Assembly: GCA_029953675.1 (NCBI GenBank)
Contig: JAMWBK010000009.1
Location: 992,001-1,056,000, forward strand
DNA: 64,000 nucleotides
Reading direction: 5' to 3'
Source: Rhodosorus marinus
Taxonomy: Eukaryota > Rhodophyta > Stylonematophyceae > Stylonematales > Stylonemataceae
The translations under genes and the position numbers were made by a program. The notes under the pieces were generated by a model. That model had not been told where the DNA came from. It made no database searches and worked only from the letters and a program-made list of their open reading frames with translations. Numbering within the stretch: position 1 is the first letter of the stretch; every line of letters begins with the position of its first letter. Shown in pieces: positions 34,600 to 44,544 of the stretch.

Positions 34600-36516
34600 T
34601 CAATCGAAGAGCTCGGCGGCAAGTGCTTTGTAGCTCTTTTTAGGCTTTTTCGGTTCGGTTTGGGCCTTGGTTTCAGGTTCCGTTTCGGATTCCTGGCGGA
34701 TAGGAACCGGCTCGGTTGTGTGTTGAGGTGCAGGAGCTTCCCGAGCAGCTGGCTTTTCCTCGTCGCTTGAACTGTTGTCGAAAAGCATTTTCGAAGCGAG
34801 GGACTTCTCCTTTGGTTTTCTGTCGTGGGGTGGCGGCACTGCTGGCAATGGCGGTACGGTTTCGGAACGACTAAGAGCCTTCTCCGCGACGGGTTCGGTC
34901 TCCGCAACCTCCAAAGCTCCTATTGCGTGATCAGCGGCTTGAACCTCAGAGCTTGTGCCAGGATCTCGTGGAAGCACATCCTTCACCTCGCTTGCGGAAG
35001 GAGAGGAATCCTCAGAAGACTCTGACAACTGACGCTGAGGCCGACGTCGTTTCGTTTGCCTGATCTTAGGTTGCACCTGGGTTTGTGTTGCGCGCTTTTT
35101 TCGTGCAGTGGTTCTTCTAGTTCGGCCGGCATCCATTTCTGCGGGCTCTACAGAAGCCCAGTTAGGAAGAGACCTCGGTCCCGGCCCTCCAGAGACGGCA
35201 TCGTCTTTGGTCCGATCCTGCAGTGCGGGAAATCTCGTTTCTTGAATCAGCTTTCGCCGGCTATCAGTTATGGTCGAGCGCGCCGCGAGGATTAGAGCTA
35301 TCACGTGCTTGCATCCTTTCCCTTTCGCTGCCTGAAGGAAGAACGGGCACGTACAAGAAGAAGCTGCCACTGTACCGCTTTCCACTTCAACCGTAACAGG
35401 GTATGCATTGTTGTCGGACCCAGCCGCTGTGCCGGACGCGGTTCTCCTTGAGATTGAAAGATCGGAGATGACAACAGTCTCGGCGTTGGACAGGATCCCA
35501 TACTTCCACCTTACGTGTTTCGCCATTTCTTCCTCCTCCACCAAGCAGACCTCTCCTATTTCATCATCGGAGAGGATCTCAGAAGGTTTGGCGCCTTTCT
35601 CTTCCGCTTGCTTGTCCTGCAAACTGGGAAGTGCAGAAGTCCTCCCGAACATGAGCTTGAACTCATAGTGGAAGATGAACTCGCCGTTCGGTATCTCGCG
35701 GGTAAACTCGGAAGCGTCGGGTGAGACTATTGGAAGTGCCCGTAGGTACCCATTTTCGTCAAACAGGCGGCAGTCTACTGGGCGTGCCCCTAGCGCTCCA
35801 CAGGCTAGGGCGAACGCGCTCTCCTCGCTGGAAATTCCCCCTGGGATACTGAGGAACGAATCAGAGCCGAAGGAGAAATATTGTCCAGGGGGGAGCGAGG
35901 ACAAATTATCCTGGAGTACGTCCCGATCATCCTTAGTGACCAGAGCAACAGAGTGATCAAAGCTCTGAAGGACCTTCCGAACATCACCATCATACCATTG
36001 CCGCCAATCATAAAACAGTATCGTCGGGCCGGAAGATGTGGATGGCTCTGGCAGATACAGCTGCTGGAATTCATCGAAACTCTCCGGCTCAGGTAATTTT
36101 GCTCTGACAGGTTCGACATACCAATTGCAGAGAGCCGTAAGCACATCTGCTTCGCTCTTGTGCTTTCGCAGCGCCAATTGCCACAGACACTGCCGCATCC
36201 CAGTTCGCGGGAGCACAGCCACGCATTCGTTTCGGGCATTAGGTGCGAGGTTGCTCAATGCCTCAAATATTTTAGTTAGGAAGTTCTGGTCTCCATCGCT
36301 GTCGATGATGACGCATCCATGATCGCTCCTTCTAGCTTCAGCCGAGACGAAGCGTGCGAGTTTTCGCAGCCCAGCTTCAGGTTGCTTCGCAAAAAACTGC
36401 TTCGGATCTACAAACCGCCATCCACTATACTTTTTCTTCGCCCATCGTCCCTTTCCAGTACCAGGAGGACCGCACACTAAAACAATGCGGGGTTGCCCTT
36501 CATCAGTTCCAGGCAT
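34600..36516 (-). CDS. P-loop (polynucleotide-kinase-like) and SWIM zinc-finger protein
   Basis: A single exon of 638 residues, unusual among its intron-bearing neighbours. Residues 10-125 look like a P-loop kinase: Walker A GPPGTGKG (16-23), a Walker B-like strand GCVIIDSDGD (67-76) and RTGMRQCLWQLALRK (104-118), reminiscent of polynucleotide-kinase-like domains. The middle (160-290) has no family I recognise. A SWIM zinc finger follows at 388-404: Cys388, Cys390, Cys402 and His404 in the CxC-x11-CxH pattern. The C-terminal 200 residues are disordered, rich in Ser, Glu, Pro and Lys, with a basic RKKRATQTQ...KRRR stretch suggesting nuclear location. SWIM fingers bind DNA or protein partners. 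Role unknown; nucleic-acid end processing or repair is a guess. Confidence 0.75.
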   Translation of the reverse strand: MPGTDEGQPRIVLVCGPPGTGKGRWAKKKYSGWRFVDPKQFFAKQPEAGLRKLARFVSAEARRSDHGCVIIDSDGDQNFLTKIFEALSNLAPNARNECVAVLPRTGMRQCLWQLALRKHKSEADVLTALCNWYVEPVRAKLPEPESFDEFQQLYLPEPSTSSGPTILFYDWRQWYDGDVRKVLQSFDHSVALVTKDDRDVLQDNLSSLPPGQYFSFGSDSFLSIPGGISSEESAFALACGALGARPVDCRLFDENGYLRALPIVSPDASEFTREIPNGEFIFHYEFKLMFGRTSALPSLQDKQAEEKGAKPSEILSDDEIGEVCLVEEEEMAKHVRWKYGILSNAETVVISDLSISRRTASGTAAGSDNNAYPVTVEVESGTVAASSCTCPFFLQAAKGKGCKHVIALILAARSTITDSRRKLIQETRFPALQDRTKDDAVSGGPGPRSLPNWASVEPAEMDAGRTRRTTARKKRATQTQVQPKIRQTKRRRPQRQLSESSEDSSPSASEVKDVLPRDPGTSSEVQAADHAIGALEVAETEPVAEKALSRSETVPPLPAVPPPHDRKPKEKSLASKMLFDNSSSDEEKPAAREAPAPQHTTEPVPIRQESETEPETKAQTEPKKPKKSYKALAAELFD

Positions 36517-36905
36517 CAGCAGTCAAACTGATTGGAATAGACCTCCCAATTCAAGCTGTCTTCTGCCGCATATCATGCACACAACCCCATGGCGACACTA
36601 TCCAGGGCACAGGATTGCTTTCGACCTCCGCCTTCATCGATATCGATCCCACCGGAATCTCACAACCCGCTGAATGGAACTAAACCCTAAGAAGAAATCT
36701 CAATGCAACCCCCCTTAAAAAAAAAGCACAATTCGCGGATTTTGACCATTAGTAGTTAGTACGAGGTACGCGATTTGTGCGTAAATGCTACTGATCAACT
36801 TACTGGGGGCGCTGGTAAACCCACTATGTGGGCAGAAGGCAAATGGGTATTTGGAAGTGTTCACGGGGGAGGTGGTTGAGGTGTTGCGTTCAGTCTGGTA
36901 TTTTG
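36517..36905. other. Intergenic spacer
   Basis: Upstream of the P-loop/SWIM gene. An A-rich run at 36718-36728 and no coding signal. It probably contains that gene's promoter. Confidence 0.4.
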
Positions 36906-37292
36906 CTAACGCCAGGAAGCATCATTGGACGACGCAAATTGGAGTCCTAAAGCTGTCTGTCTGCCAGCGTCACGCGTAGATATTCGACCAGCTGCTGGAG
37001 GTCCACGGCCCGGAAATTGCGCCACTTCGTCCGCGCGTTTGATTCTTAAAGCCGAACGAGCCGCCTCGTCGATGTCCTCGCCCTCTTGCTTTAGGAGGAA
37101 TAGCCGCCTGATATCGTCTCGGAGATCTCGGACGAATCGATGAAATGCTTTTTTGCGAAGACGGGCTTGCCTGAGCGGAATCCCACTTGAGTCATGATAA
37201 CTCAGTAACAAGACCAAACTGAAAGCAGTCAAAGCTAAACTGGAAGGGTGCCGATGAGGAGCAGTGCTGCAGCGCTGCCCGTCATCCAACAT
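36906..37292 (-). CDS. Possible small protein, uncertain
   Basis: An ATG-initiated frame of 128 codons on the minus strand. It has a hydrophobic stretch (LALTAFSLVLLLS) followed by a basic helix-like segment (RQARLRKKAFHRFVRDLRDDIRRLFLLKQ) and an acidic one. The arrangement vaguely recalls LYR-motif mitochondrial proteins, but the LYR triplet itself is missing. An intron could lie between the hydrophobic and basic parts. It may be a real small gene or chance; I lean slightly to real because the amphipathic segment is long and uninterrupted. Confidence 0.3.
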   Translation of the reverse strand: MLDDGQRCSTAPHRHPSSLALTAFSLVLLLSYHDSSGIPLRQARLRKKAFHRFVRDLRDDIRRLFLLKQEGEDIDEAARSALRIKRADEVAQFPGRGPPAAGRISTRDAGRQTALGLQFASSNDASWR

Positions 37293-39092
37293 CCAGATTT
37301 TTAATCAAAAAATCAGAAAAAGGCGCCTAGCACGGTTTACGTTAGTCGGAATTGGCACAAGCGGCTTTTCAGACGCAAATGCAACGAACTAATGTGCTTG
37401 GTTGTTATTGACATCTGTCATTGATTTGTTCGCTGAGGCTCATTCACAGTAGCCAATCAACTGGACGCAAAGTAGAGGATTTGTTAGACACGTATTAGAT
37501 GCATATTGGCTAGACTGTATCCAGTGATCCAGTGAAACTCGGGCACGCGCAATAGTATAATTGGTTATTTAAAACACGTGTCGCTATATCGGCTCCGAGC
37601 TGGTGTTGAGTCTACCATGATCTGAGGCGATTCCATTCGTAGAATGGCTCCTTTCCTTTCTTTGTCGAGGGGTACAACGGAAGACAATCTCATCACCTAA
37701 ACACCCCTTTCCGGCTATTTTGAAAGATGCTTTTTCTTACGACCAAGAGATTACAGGGGGTTCAGAGTAGAAAGCAAGAATCGTGGAATGCGTCGCCGAC
37801 GGCCGGGAGGTGCGGGACAAGGTACTCCCCCAAAAAAAGAAACAAGGTTTGGAACTCCCAGTTTTTGAAAAACAAACCTTCGGTTTTATGAATAGGCGGA
37901 TGAAACAAAATTTAGAAGGAATCGACGTACTCAGTGACTGTTTTATGTTAAAATATCTCATGGAAATCCCTCCTCCCCCCCCCCCCTCTCTCCCACCTAC
38001 AATTTCTTATGTAAAGTTGTCACTCCGAAAACCTATGAGGTTTCACATCAGTTACTGCAAAAACGAAGACCCTTAATCCAGTAGAACGGAAACGTATGGA
38101 AAAGAACAAGGTTTCATATCTCATTTCCGTCCCTGGTTTCCTAAGCGAAATAGAGCCCCTCTCAAAAAACACTCGCCAAATAACAAAAGCAATTCCAGGA
38201 CAGCTGTCCATATGATTTCGTGGAAATGATATGGGTTGGAAATATATTAATTTTTTGAAGAGGTTAAGCTTATTCGTATTTATGGATGGGAATTTACGAT
38301 AGGGACTAGATTCAGGGTTGGGTTAGAGTGAAAATGGGATTTCATATATGAGGGCCGACGGGGGAAAAGGAAAGAAAGAGGGGGTGGGGGATGGGATTTT
38401 TGTGAAGGGTAGTGGACACCTAATCCCAACACACCCCCCCCCGCCCCCCGACCTGTTTCCTTCAGGTTCTTCTTTAAAACTACCATAGAGGTAGGCCATA
38501 AGAGAGAATACGAAAATATATTAATTATTTGAATAAGTGAAGTTTATTCGTATTTATGGATGGGAATATACGATAGGTATTAGATTGAGGGTGGGTTGTA
38601 GGGAAAAAGGGATTTCATGTCGTGGGCCGACGAGGGAAAAGGGAAAGGGGGGGGAGGGGGTGGGGTTTGAGAGGGGTAGGAGGATTTATCCGAATTTTTT
38701 GAGGGTTTTCGCGGTGGGTGGCAATAGACCACTTCGGCGGAAAGCGAGGGTTTGACAAAAGCCGCTGGTTTGCAATGGAGGCGTGGACAAGGAGATTGAT
38801 GGGAGTTGAGGAAATGGGACTATATTGGGAAGGGGGGGGGGGGTTGCGGTGGAGGAGGTTGAGTCTGGATCGGTCTAAGGCTTAGTAAGCCCAGGTTGTG
38901 GGTTTTCAGGAATTGTTTCTGTGGAGATAGGCGGGCTTAGGGTCTCGCTGCGTGCATGGGTGGGAAGGTGTGAAGTTTTTTTGTTTTTTTCTGTTGAGGG
39001 GCTTGGGGTTTGGGGCGGTTCCGGGCCGGGGGGCGGGGGGTTAGTTTTGTAGGAGAGTCAAGGGCCGTTGGCTCCTGTTTGAGTTGTTGAAA
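37293..39092. other. Intergenic region (1.8 kb)
   Basis: No gene. CCAAT or ATTGG occurs at 37453, 37505 and 37560. A 12-C run lies at 37975-37986, a two-copy repeat at 38262-38650, and a 12-G run at 38832-38843. The last 200 bases are the likely promoter of the HABP4-like gene. Confidence 0.5.
38262..38650. repeat. Two-copy direct repeat, period about 277 bp
   Basis: TTATTCGTATTTATGGATGGGAA, then TACGATAGG..TAGATT.AGG.TGGGTT.AG, GGGATTTCAT, GGGCCGACG.GGGAAAAGG and a G-rich end occur from about 38273 and again from about 38550. Identity is high at the left end. Non-coding. Confidence 0.8.
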
Positions 39093-40349
39093 ATGGCTCT
39101 GGTCGGGACGAACAGTTTCGCTCTCCTGCAGGATGACGTGGAGGATGCTGATGAGAATAGTGTGAACAAGGAGGCTTTGGCGACGGAGAAGAAGCCGGCG
39201 TCCGCACCCGCGAAAGACACGAAGCCCGCTGCAAAGGACGAGAAGGCCACGCAGAAGAGGGGCTCCAGTTCAGCAAGAGGTGAGTTCATTGTGCTGGGTC
39301 GCGACTTTTTTTTTCTTGACGTTGTCGCTGCTGCGTTGATGTTGACTTTGTACGCACTGGTTTTTTTCTCGTAACAAAAGGACGTGGAAAGGGTCGTGGC
39401 AACAATGATCGTGCTGATTACGAGCAAGGCCCGCCGATGAAGGTAAGAGCACAAAGAATCGCTATTCCTCGTGCTGTGGTGGGCAGGATATCTTCGTGTA
39501 GTTGCTAATAATTTTTTATCCGTCCTCTTTATCAAATCGTGCAGGGCCAACGTGAGCATAGAAACCCGCGACACTCTGATCGCCGCGACCATCCATCAGG
39601 TGGAATGAGGAGCGCGGCGAAGCGCGAGCATGACCGAAAAAGCGGGACTGGACGCGGCCGTGAGGTTTCTAAGCGTGGAGCTGGCGGGAAATACGTTTTT
39701 GGAAACGATAAAACCGATGCCCGCGCTGCTGAGCAGAGCGCGAACGCAGCCCTTCAATCTGGAGCCGACGAAGAAACTGCGGTAAAGGCAGCACAGCTCG
39801 AGCCAACTCAGGACGAGGCTGACGCTGCAAACCCAGAAGAGCCGGTCGAGGGCGAGGAGGAAATGGAAGGAAAGGTAGCGGAAGAAGAAAAGGACATTAC
39901 TATCGAGGAGTTTGAGAAGATGAAGCTTGAGGTGAGTATATTTGATCGTGACGTAGGGATGATTGTTCGACGGTGCCCGCTAAAACTTCGGATTTTTTTT
40001 GGAGCAGGCTTCCCGAGCTGATGATGATATCTTCGCCGCACCCAAACCACGAAGATTGATTAACAACGGTGACTCGTTGGGAGAAGCACTGAAGAAGGAG
40101 GAAACTCAATCAGCTCAGCCGCAAACCCCCAAGAAAAGCCCAAAGTCGAAGAAGTCACCAGCGGAGGTCAAGAACACCGCCACTGCGGATTTTTTCGCTA
40201 GCCAGAACGCGAAACCCAGTGGTAGACGGGGTGACAGAGACAATCGCAGGGGAAACGACGGAAATCGTGGTGGCTATAGCGGCCGTTCTAGACAAACACC
40301 TGCTCCGAGAGTTGACGATGTTAGTGCGTTCCCCAGTCTGGGGGGTTAG
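39093..40349 (+). CDS. HABP4: HABP4/SERBP1-family RGG mRNA- and ribosome-binding protein
   Basis: Four exons: 39093-39279, 39381-39442, 39545-39931 and 40008-40349, giving 325 residues. The family signature is KSGTGRGREVSKRGAGGKYVFG (its central block is RKSGTGRGREVSKRGAGG), preceded by an Arg/Gly-rich GRGKGRGNNDR segment. Next come an acidic region ending ITIEEFEKMKLE, a PKPRRLINNGDSL segment and a C-terminal RGG-like RGDRDNRRGNDGNRGGYSGR. Proteins of this group (SERBP1, Stm1, plant RGGA) bind mRNA and clamp idle ribosomes. Largely disordered and cytoplasmic or nuclear. The N-terminal FALLQDDVED resembles the conserved start of SERBP1. All introns are short and keep frame. Confidence 0.85.
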
Positions 40350-40911
40350 AAACGAACGGACTCTCGGCGCTCAGGGATCGTCTCCCGCAGATCAATGGAA
40401 AGAGGTGCCGCCAATACCTCGAAAGGGTTTATGCCAACGCATGGTCAAGCCAAGGCGTGAGAAATCGGCAGCATTTCAGTGCATGCGCGTAGACTTGTTT
40501 TTGAAGGATTTAAGAGTTTAATAGATTCGGGAGTAGATGATAAAAGAGCAGAAAGTCGTCAAGATGTTCTCTTTCCTTTTTCGGCTTTCAAGTTTTGCTG
40601 AAGAGGAATCTCCGTCCTATTTGTTCAGCTAGATAGATCGAAGACAAAAGCAGCAAGAACGTATCCTTCACTCTTGAGACAAGCTTTCTGAAACCAATTC
40701 AAGGTTCTGAAACCAATTCAAGGTCGCCTAACCACACTGGAAGAACTAGGGAAGGTGCAGAAGCTGAAGTGCTGGCGAGCACCCATCCATTTAGGTGTTG
40801 GCATCGACGGGTACATAGCGTAGAGGGCGAGGGTCAGCTCACCCAGAAGCATGGCAACGACGGTTTTGTAGGTGAGTGAGGCGTACTTCTTTTTGGTGCA
40901 GAGGCTTTTTT
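40350..40911. other. Short intergenic spacer
   Basis: Between two plus-strand genes. A 16-bp tandem duplication (TCTGAAACCAATTCAAGG repeated) is at about 40687-40723. A 5' UTR intron of the next gene is possible: a GTGAGTGAGG donor at 40871 and a CAG acceptor at 40900. Confidence 0.45.
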
Positions 40912-41537
40912 ATGGCTTTGGAGTCACCAGCTGTATCCCTTCTGGTTGGGGTTATCTCGGTGGTAGTTCTCCTTGTGGTAAACTCGCTGGTTAATCACCA
41001 CCTTAGGAGAAGAGCATACCTAAGGATCCAGCACGGGTACATGAGTCGGAATGAAATATATTTTCTTGACCTTCCGAAGCGCGCGAGGAATCTGCTGTTG
41101 GACGAAGCAGACAGACAGCGGTCAGTGAAAACGGAGCCCCCCGGCGGGTTCCCTGCAGGCTACGGTCAGCGAGGTGAGAACGCGTTTCTTTTTGGGCTTG
41201 TGAATATGATGAGTTTCTGATCTTGTCTATTTCAAACCCAGGAACCCCTTACGAGGGTGTAAATTTCCAGTCTGCCGTATTGAACTCCGTGTCTGTCATC
41301 GAGCACCGTGCAAAGGTAGTTGACAGCGCGATAAAGACGAAACCGCCAGAGAAAGCAAGCACTTTCCTGCAACGGATCCAAGCACGGTTTCCTGGTATAA
41401 CAGATGAGTTGATCATCTCTTATCTGAGTATCTACGAAAGGTGCCTTGACCCTGATCTTGAAGTGCCGGTTAGCACAGCGGAATACCAGGAATTTGTGGG
41501 GATCATAGTCGCCATATGCCACGAACTGAAAGACTGA
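40912..41537 (+). CDS. N-terminally anchored membrane protein, possibly C1orf43-like
   Basis: Two exons, 40912-41173 and 41242-41537, give 185 residues. Residues 7-29 form one membrane helix (SLLVGVISVVVLLVVNSLV), followed by a basic HHLRRR stop-transfer, so the bulk is probably cytosolic. The soluble part ends TDELIISYLSIYERCLD and TAEYQEFVGIIVAICHEL. This organisation and the IYER/EY spacing recall the C1orf43 (NICE-3) family, but similarity is weak to my eye and I would not transfer function. The join (CGAG/GTGAGA) keeps frame. I am confident it is a gene, not of what it does. Confidence 0.65.
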
Positions 41538-42880
41538 GAACCAAGTCACGAGCTTGGATGAAGCTTTTGAATCGAGTACATGCTACCGAGCCTCCCCACA
41601 ATGCGACCCATCTTCCGGACGCTGTTAAGCGGGTGGGCCTAAAGGAGTGAGACAAGCGCCGATGTGCCTTGCAGGATTCGCCGCCCTGCGTGAGCCCATG
41701 ATCTATCTAAATTAATTTCTGCCTAACTGTAATAGGCTCAGTAAAGGGGCTATAAGAACAAACTGTGGAAGACCCTGAGACAATCGCAAAGCCTAACCGC
41801 GTCCTCCTCAGTAGACCGGTTTGAGCTGTTTCGGTTGGTGGCACAACCAGGGGAACCGGATCACAGGCGATGGTAAAGTGGTCCAAAGTTTTCAACAATA
41901 GTAGTTTTGAGCTAGACTATCAAGCGGTCAAAAAACACGATCCCAACAGTCTCTTCCAGTCCGCTTGAATCTGGCTCAGGTAGAGCTTGTGAACGGCCGA
42001 CCATGAAGCTGTTAAACAACGTAAACGAGTTTCTCGATGGAAAAAGTACGAAACTTATGAACAGGACGAGAAGCTATGTCAACATAAGGAGTCTTCGGCC
42101 AGTCTAGTAAGTTGCCAAGACCACGATCCCAACAGTCCTTCCACTCCACATGAACCTGGCTCCGGAAAAGCTCCCTAACGGGCTTTACCGAAGCGGCTGA
42201 ATACGGAAACGGTTTTCTAGACGGTTAGCCGCACAATGGTTTGAACAGGATAAAAGTTACTCTAAAATCTTCAATAGGATTCTTGAGCCAGACTAGTAGG
42301 AGGTCAAAACCATGAGTCCTTCCAGTCCACATGAATCTGGCTCAGGAGGAGCATATAAAACGCCTTCGTTTCGTGAAAGCGGGGTGAAAAAACGGAGGAA
42401 CCGTTTTCTTCTCGATAGTTCAAGTTGCGCAACTCGTAAAACAGGATTGACAAACGATGTCATCACTACTTCAAAATCTTCAATAGAAGAGCTCAAAACC
42501 CCACCACTCCTTCCTGCTCACATGAATCTGGGTCAAGGAAAAGCTCCTGAATGCAAATCCATGAGCGCGATGCAATGACGAAAATAGGTTTACCTCGATG
42601 AGTGAAGTTACGTCAAGCGGGTGAACAGGATGGCAGGGGTATGATAGGATCAGACGAAGCTATTGAGGAGTAAACTAGAGTGAGAGCTGAGGACCGTGAA
42701 TAGTTTGAACTTCACCGGATTGTGAAGGAGGGCTTTGGGAGGGTTTTGTTGTTGTTGTGTTTGGCATGGTGGTGACGTAGTGGGCTTGGCGTGTTTCGCT
42801 TGGTGGGAAGGAGTCTGTTTGGAGTAGTAGTTGTTTTTCGTAGGTTTTGAAAGGAAAGAGAGAGTGTCCGATAAGATGTT
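41538..42880. other. Intergenic region with tandem repeats
   Basis: No gene supported. Its centre is a four-copy tandem array (41930-42560). The right end presumably carries the CAX promoter. Confidence 0.5.
41930..42560. repeat. Four-copy diverged tandem array, period about 185-190 bp
   Basis: The block CCAACAGTCYCTTCCAGTCC-CATGAATCTGGCTCAGG, followed by AGCTCNTGAA, GTTTTCTNGAYG and CTTCAATAG, starts near 41940, 42122, 42308 and 42500. The unit length equals that of the array at 13 kb, though I cannot align the two convincingly. Copies are diverged and non-coding. Confidence 0.75.
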
Positions 42881-44215
42881 ATGGGCTCTCCAGCGGTTGA
42901 TCGTACTGAGATTGGTGAGGCTTCTACTCTGATTCCGAGAAGTGGCCCACATGGAGGTGCATATGTTTCAGGGCAATCGTCGCCTATCGTTGAGAGCGTT
43001 GATCAGGTGCGGAGCTCCTCGCTTACGAGTAGAATATCCAGGACTTCTGATCGATATGCCTCAATGGTGATTCGGCGTGAATCCACAGTCTCTTATGGCG
43101 ATGAGGCGTATAGGGTTCCCCTTTCCTTGAAGTACATGCTGGTATTCGCCCTTATCGGAGCCGTGGCAAGAATAAGGTCATGGGGCCCGTTTCCAGTCTT
43201 TTGGTTCAATGCTCTTGGTTTGGTGCCATTGGGAGTGCTACAGAATCACTTCACAAAATCGTTGACGAACGCAAAAGCGACGGGACTGTTCCTCTTCCAC
43301 ACGATCCTACGGAACGCTGTGGAGTTTGCCATTGCTATATCCTCGTTGTACATGGCCAAGTATTCTGTCCTAAAGGCCTTCCTCTTAGGCTCAATCGTTT
43401 GTAACCAGCTTGTGGTTCCTGGAGTTCACTACGTGATGCTGTCCTTCGAAGGGATTGAAGTGGAACCTGATACTGAGCAGCTCATGTCGGAGTCGTCGAT
43501 GCTAATGCTCCTAATTTGTACGAGCTTTGTGGTGCCTACTGCGGTTTCGTTCTCAATGTTTGATCAGAACAGAGTACTCTGGCTTTCGAGAATATGCGCT
43601 TGTTTGCTGCTTGGCCTTTACGAGTGCATCTTGATCTCCGAGATTCCTCGATTGATTAACAGAGATGAGGAGCAGCAAGTGGACTCTGTCAACGACTTCT
43701 TCGAAGACGAGGAAATCTTTTACGACGCAGAAATTGGAGCTAGACCCGCACCCAACGAGATGAGACCGAGTGTTGCGGCGATCTTGTTGATACTGACCAT
43801 GACAGCGATGTGCTTTTCCTGCTCATCTCTGGTGAGCTCCATAGACGGTGCCGCCATGGCTTTAAGATTGCCCGTAGACCTGCTTGCCTTTGCAGCTCTG
43901 CCCTTTCTTGGGAACACGACCGAGTTCGTAAATGTGGGGATTAGCGATGCTGAGACACGAAATTCAATCGAAAATGCCGTAGGATCTGCAATCCTTGTAG
44001 GCCTGCTCATATATCCGTCGATGGTGGTGGTGGCCTGGGTATTCGACAGACCCTTCACGTTTTCCGTTTCCCTCACCGAAGCCGTCTCCGTATTCATGAC
44101 ATGTGCAATTTCGAACTACGTGTATGGAAAGGAGTCTACAATCTGGATCAAGGGCACCGGACTGATAACCGCCTTCCTTGTCTTCTGCGTGGGAGTCGCT
44201 TTTCAGCACATTTGA
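42881..44215 (+). CDS. CAX: Cation/proton exchanger, CAX (CaCA) family
   Basis: A single exon of 444 residues with about ten membrane segments after an 80-residue cytosolic N-terminus. The two alpha-repeats of the Ca2+/H+ exchanger superfamily are visible. Repeat 1 is FHTILRNAVEFAIAI with RNAVE at 144-148; repeat 2 is AALPFLGNTTEFVNV with GNTTE at 344-348. LVSSIDG, AVGSAILVGLLIYP and DRPFTFSVSLTEAV fit CAX. An acidic loop (263-285) separates the halves, as usual. Members move Ca2+ or Mn2+ into vacuoles against protons. The first repeat has Arg where GNxxE normally begins with Gly, and the conserved Glu remains (148 and 348). The divergence from canonical CAX may mean altered ion choice or reduced transport. 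Confidence 0.8.
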   Translation: MGSPAVDRTEIGEASTLIPRSGPHGGAYVSGQSSPIVESVDQVRSSSLTSRISRTSDRYASMVIRRESTVSYGDEAYRVPLSLKYMLVFALIGAVARIRSWGPFPVFWFNALGLVPLGVLQNHFTKSLTNAKATGLFLFHTILRNAVEFAIAISSLYMAKYSVLKAFLLGSIVCNQLVVPGVHYVMLSFEGIEVEPDTEQLMSESSMLMLLICTSFVVPTAVSFSMFDQNRVLWLSRICACLLLGLYECILISEIPRLINRDEEQQVDSVNDFFEDEEIFYDAEIGARPAPNEMRPSVAAILLILTMTAMCFSCSSLVSSIDGAAMALRLPVDLLAFAALPFLGNTTEFVNVGISDAETRNSIENAVGSAILVGLLIYPSMVVVAWVFDRPFTFSVSLTEAVSVFMTCAISNYVYGKESTIWIKGTGLITAFLVFCVGVAFQHI

Positions 44216-44544
44216 CTGACTACACGACGGGCCTTCCGGTGTTATTCTCATTGGCATTTCCTTTTTGTTATTGAGTATGTACTATGTATATAATGAACCA
44301 AAAAATTACTTGGGATTGAAAACAACCTAACCCTCTAGACCTGAGAGGTGATCGCATACAGCGCCAGATATACGTTGTTTCACAATCTCATTTTCATGGA
44401 AAGCTTTGTTCAACGCCAATCCGCGCACAGCGGATTCCCCACTCAACCGGGCCCAGTCGCGCACACCCCAATCCAAAGAGCTGTCCGCTTACCCATCTTT
44501 TGTAGATGGGTAAGCGGACAGCTCCAACACCAAAGGGAGAATCC
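44216..44544. other. Convergent spacer with hairpin
   Basis: Between the CAX stop and the stop of the acidic protein gene. It contains the 21-bp inverted repeat at 44478-44524 and nothing else that I can recognise. Confidence 0.6.
44478..44524. repeat. Perfect 21-bp inverted repeat with 5-nt loop
   Basis: Arm 44478-44498 and arm 44504-44524 are exact reverse complements (GAGCTGTCCGCTTACCCATCT), with loop TTTGT. It lies 20 bp past the stop codon of the minus-strand acidic gene, so it would be in its 3' UTR as a very stable hairpin. No T-tract or target-site duplication marks it as a bacterial-type terminator or a transposon end. Confidence 0.95.

Noticed and set aside
41940-42560. Possible CRISPR array
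   Set aside because: The units are about 185 bp and diverged, with no short exact repeats and unique spacers; the genome is eukaryotic.
44478-44524. Rho-independent terminator
   Set aside because: No T-tract, eukaryotic context, and the arm is much longer than usual.
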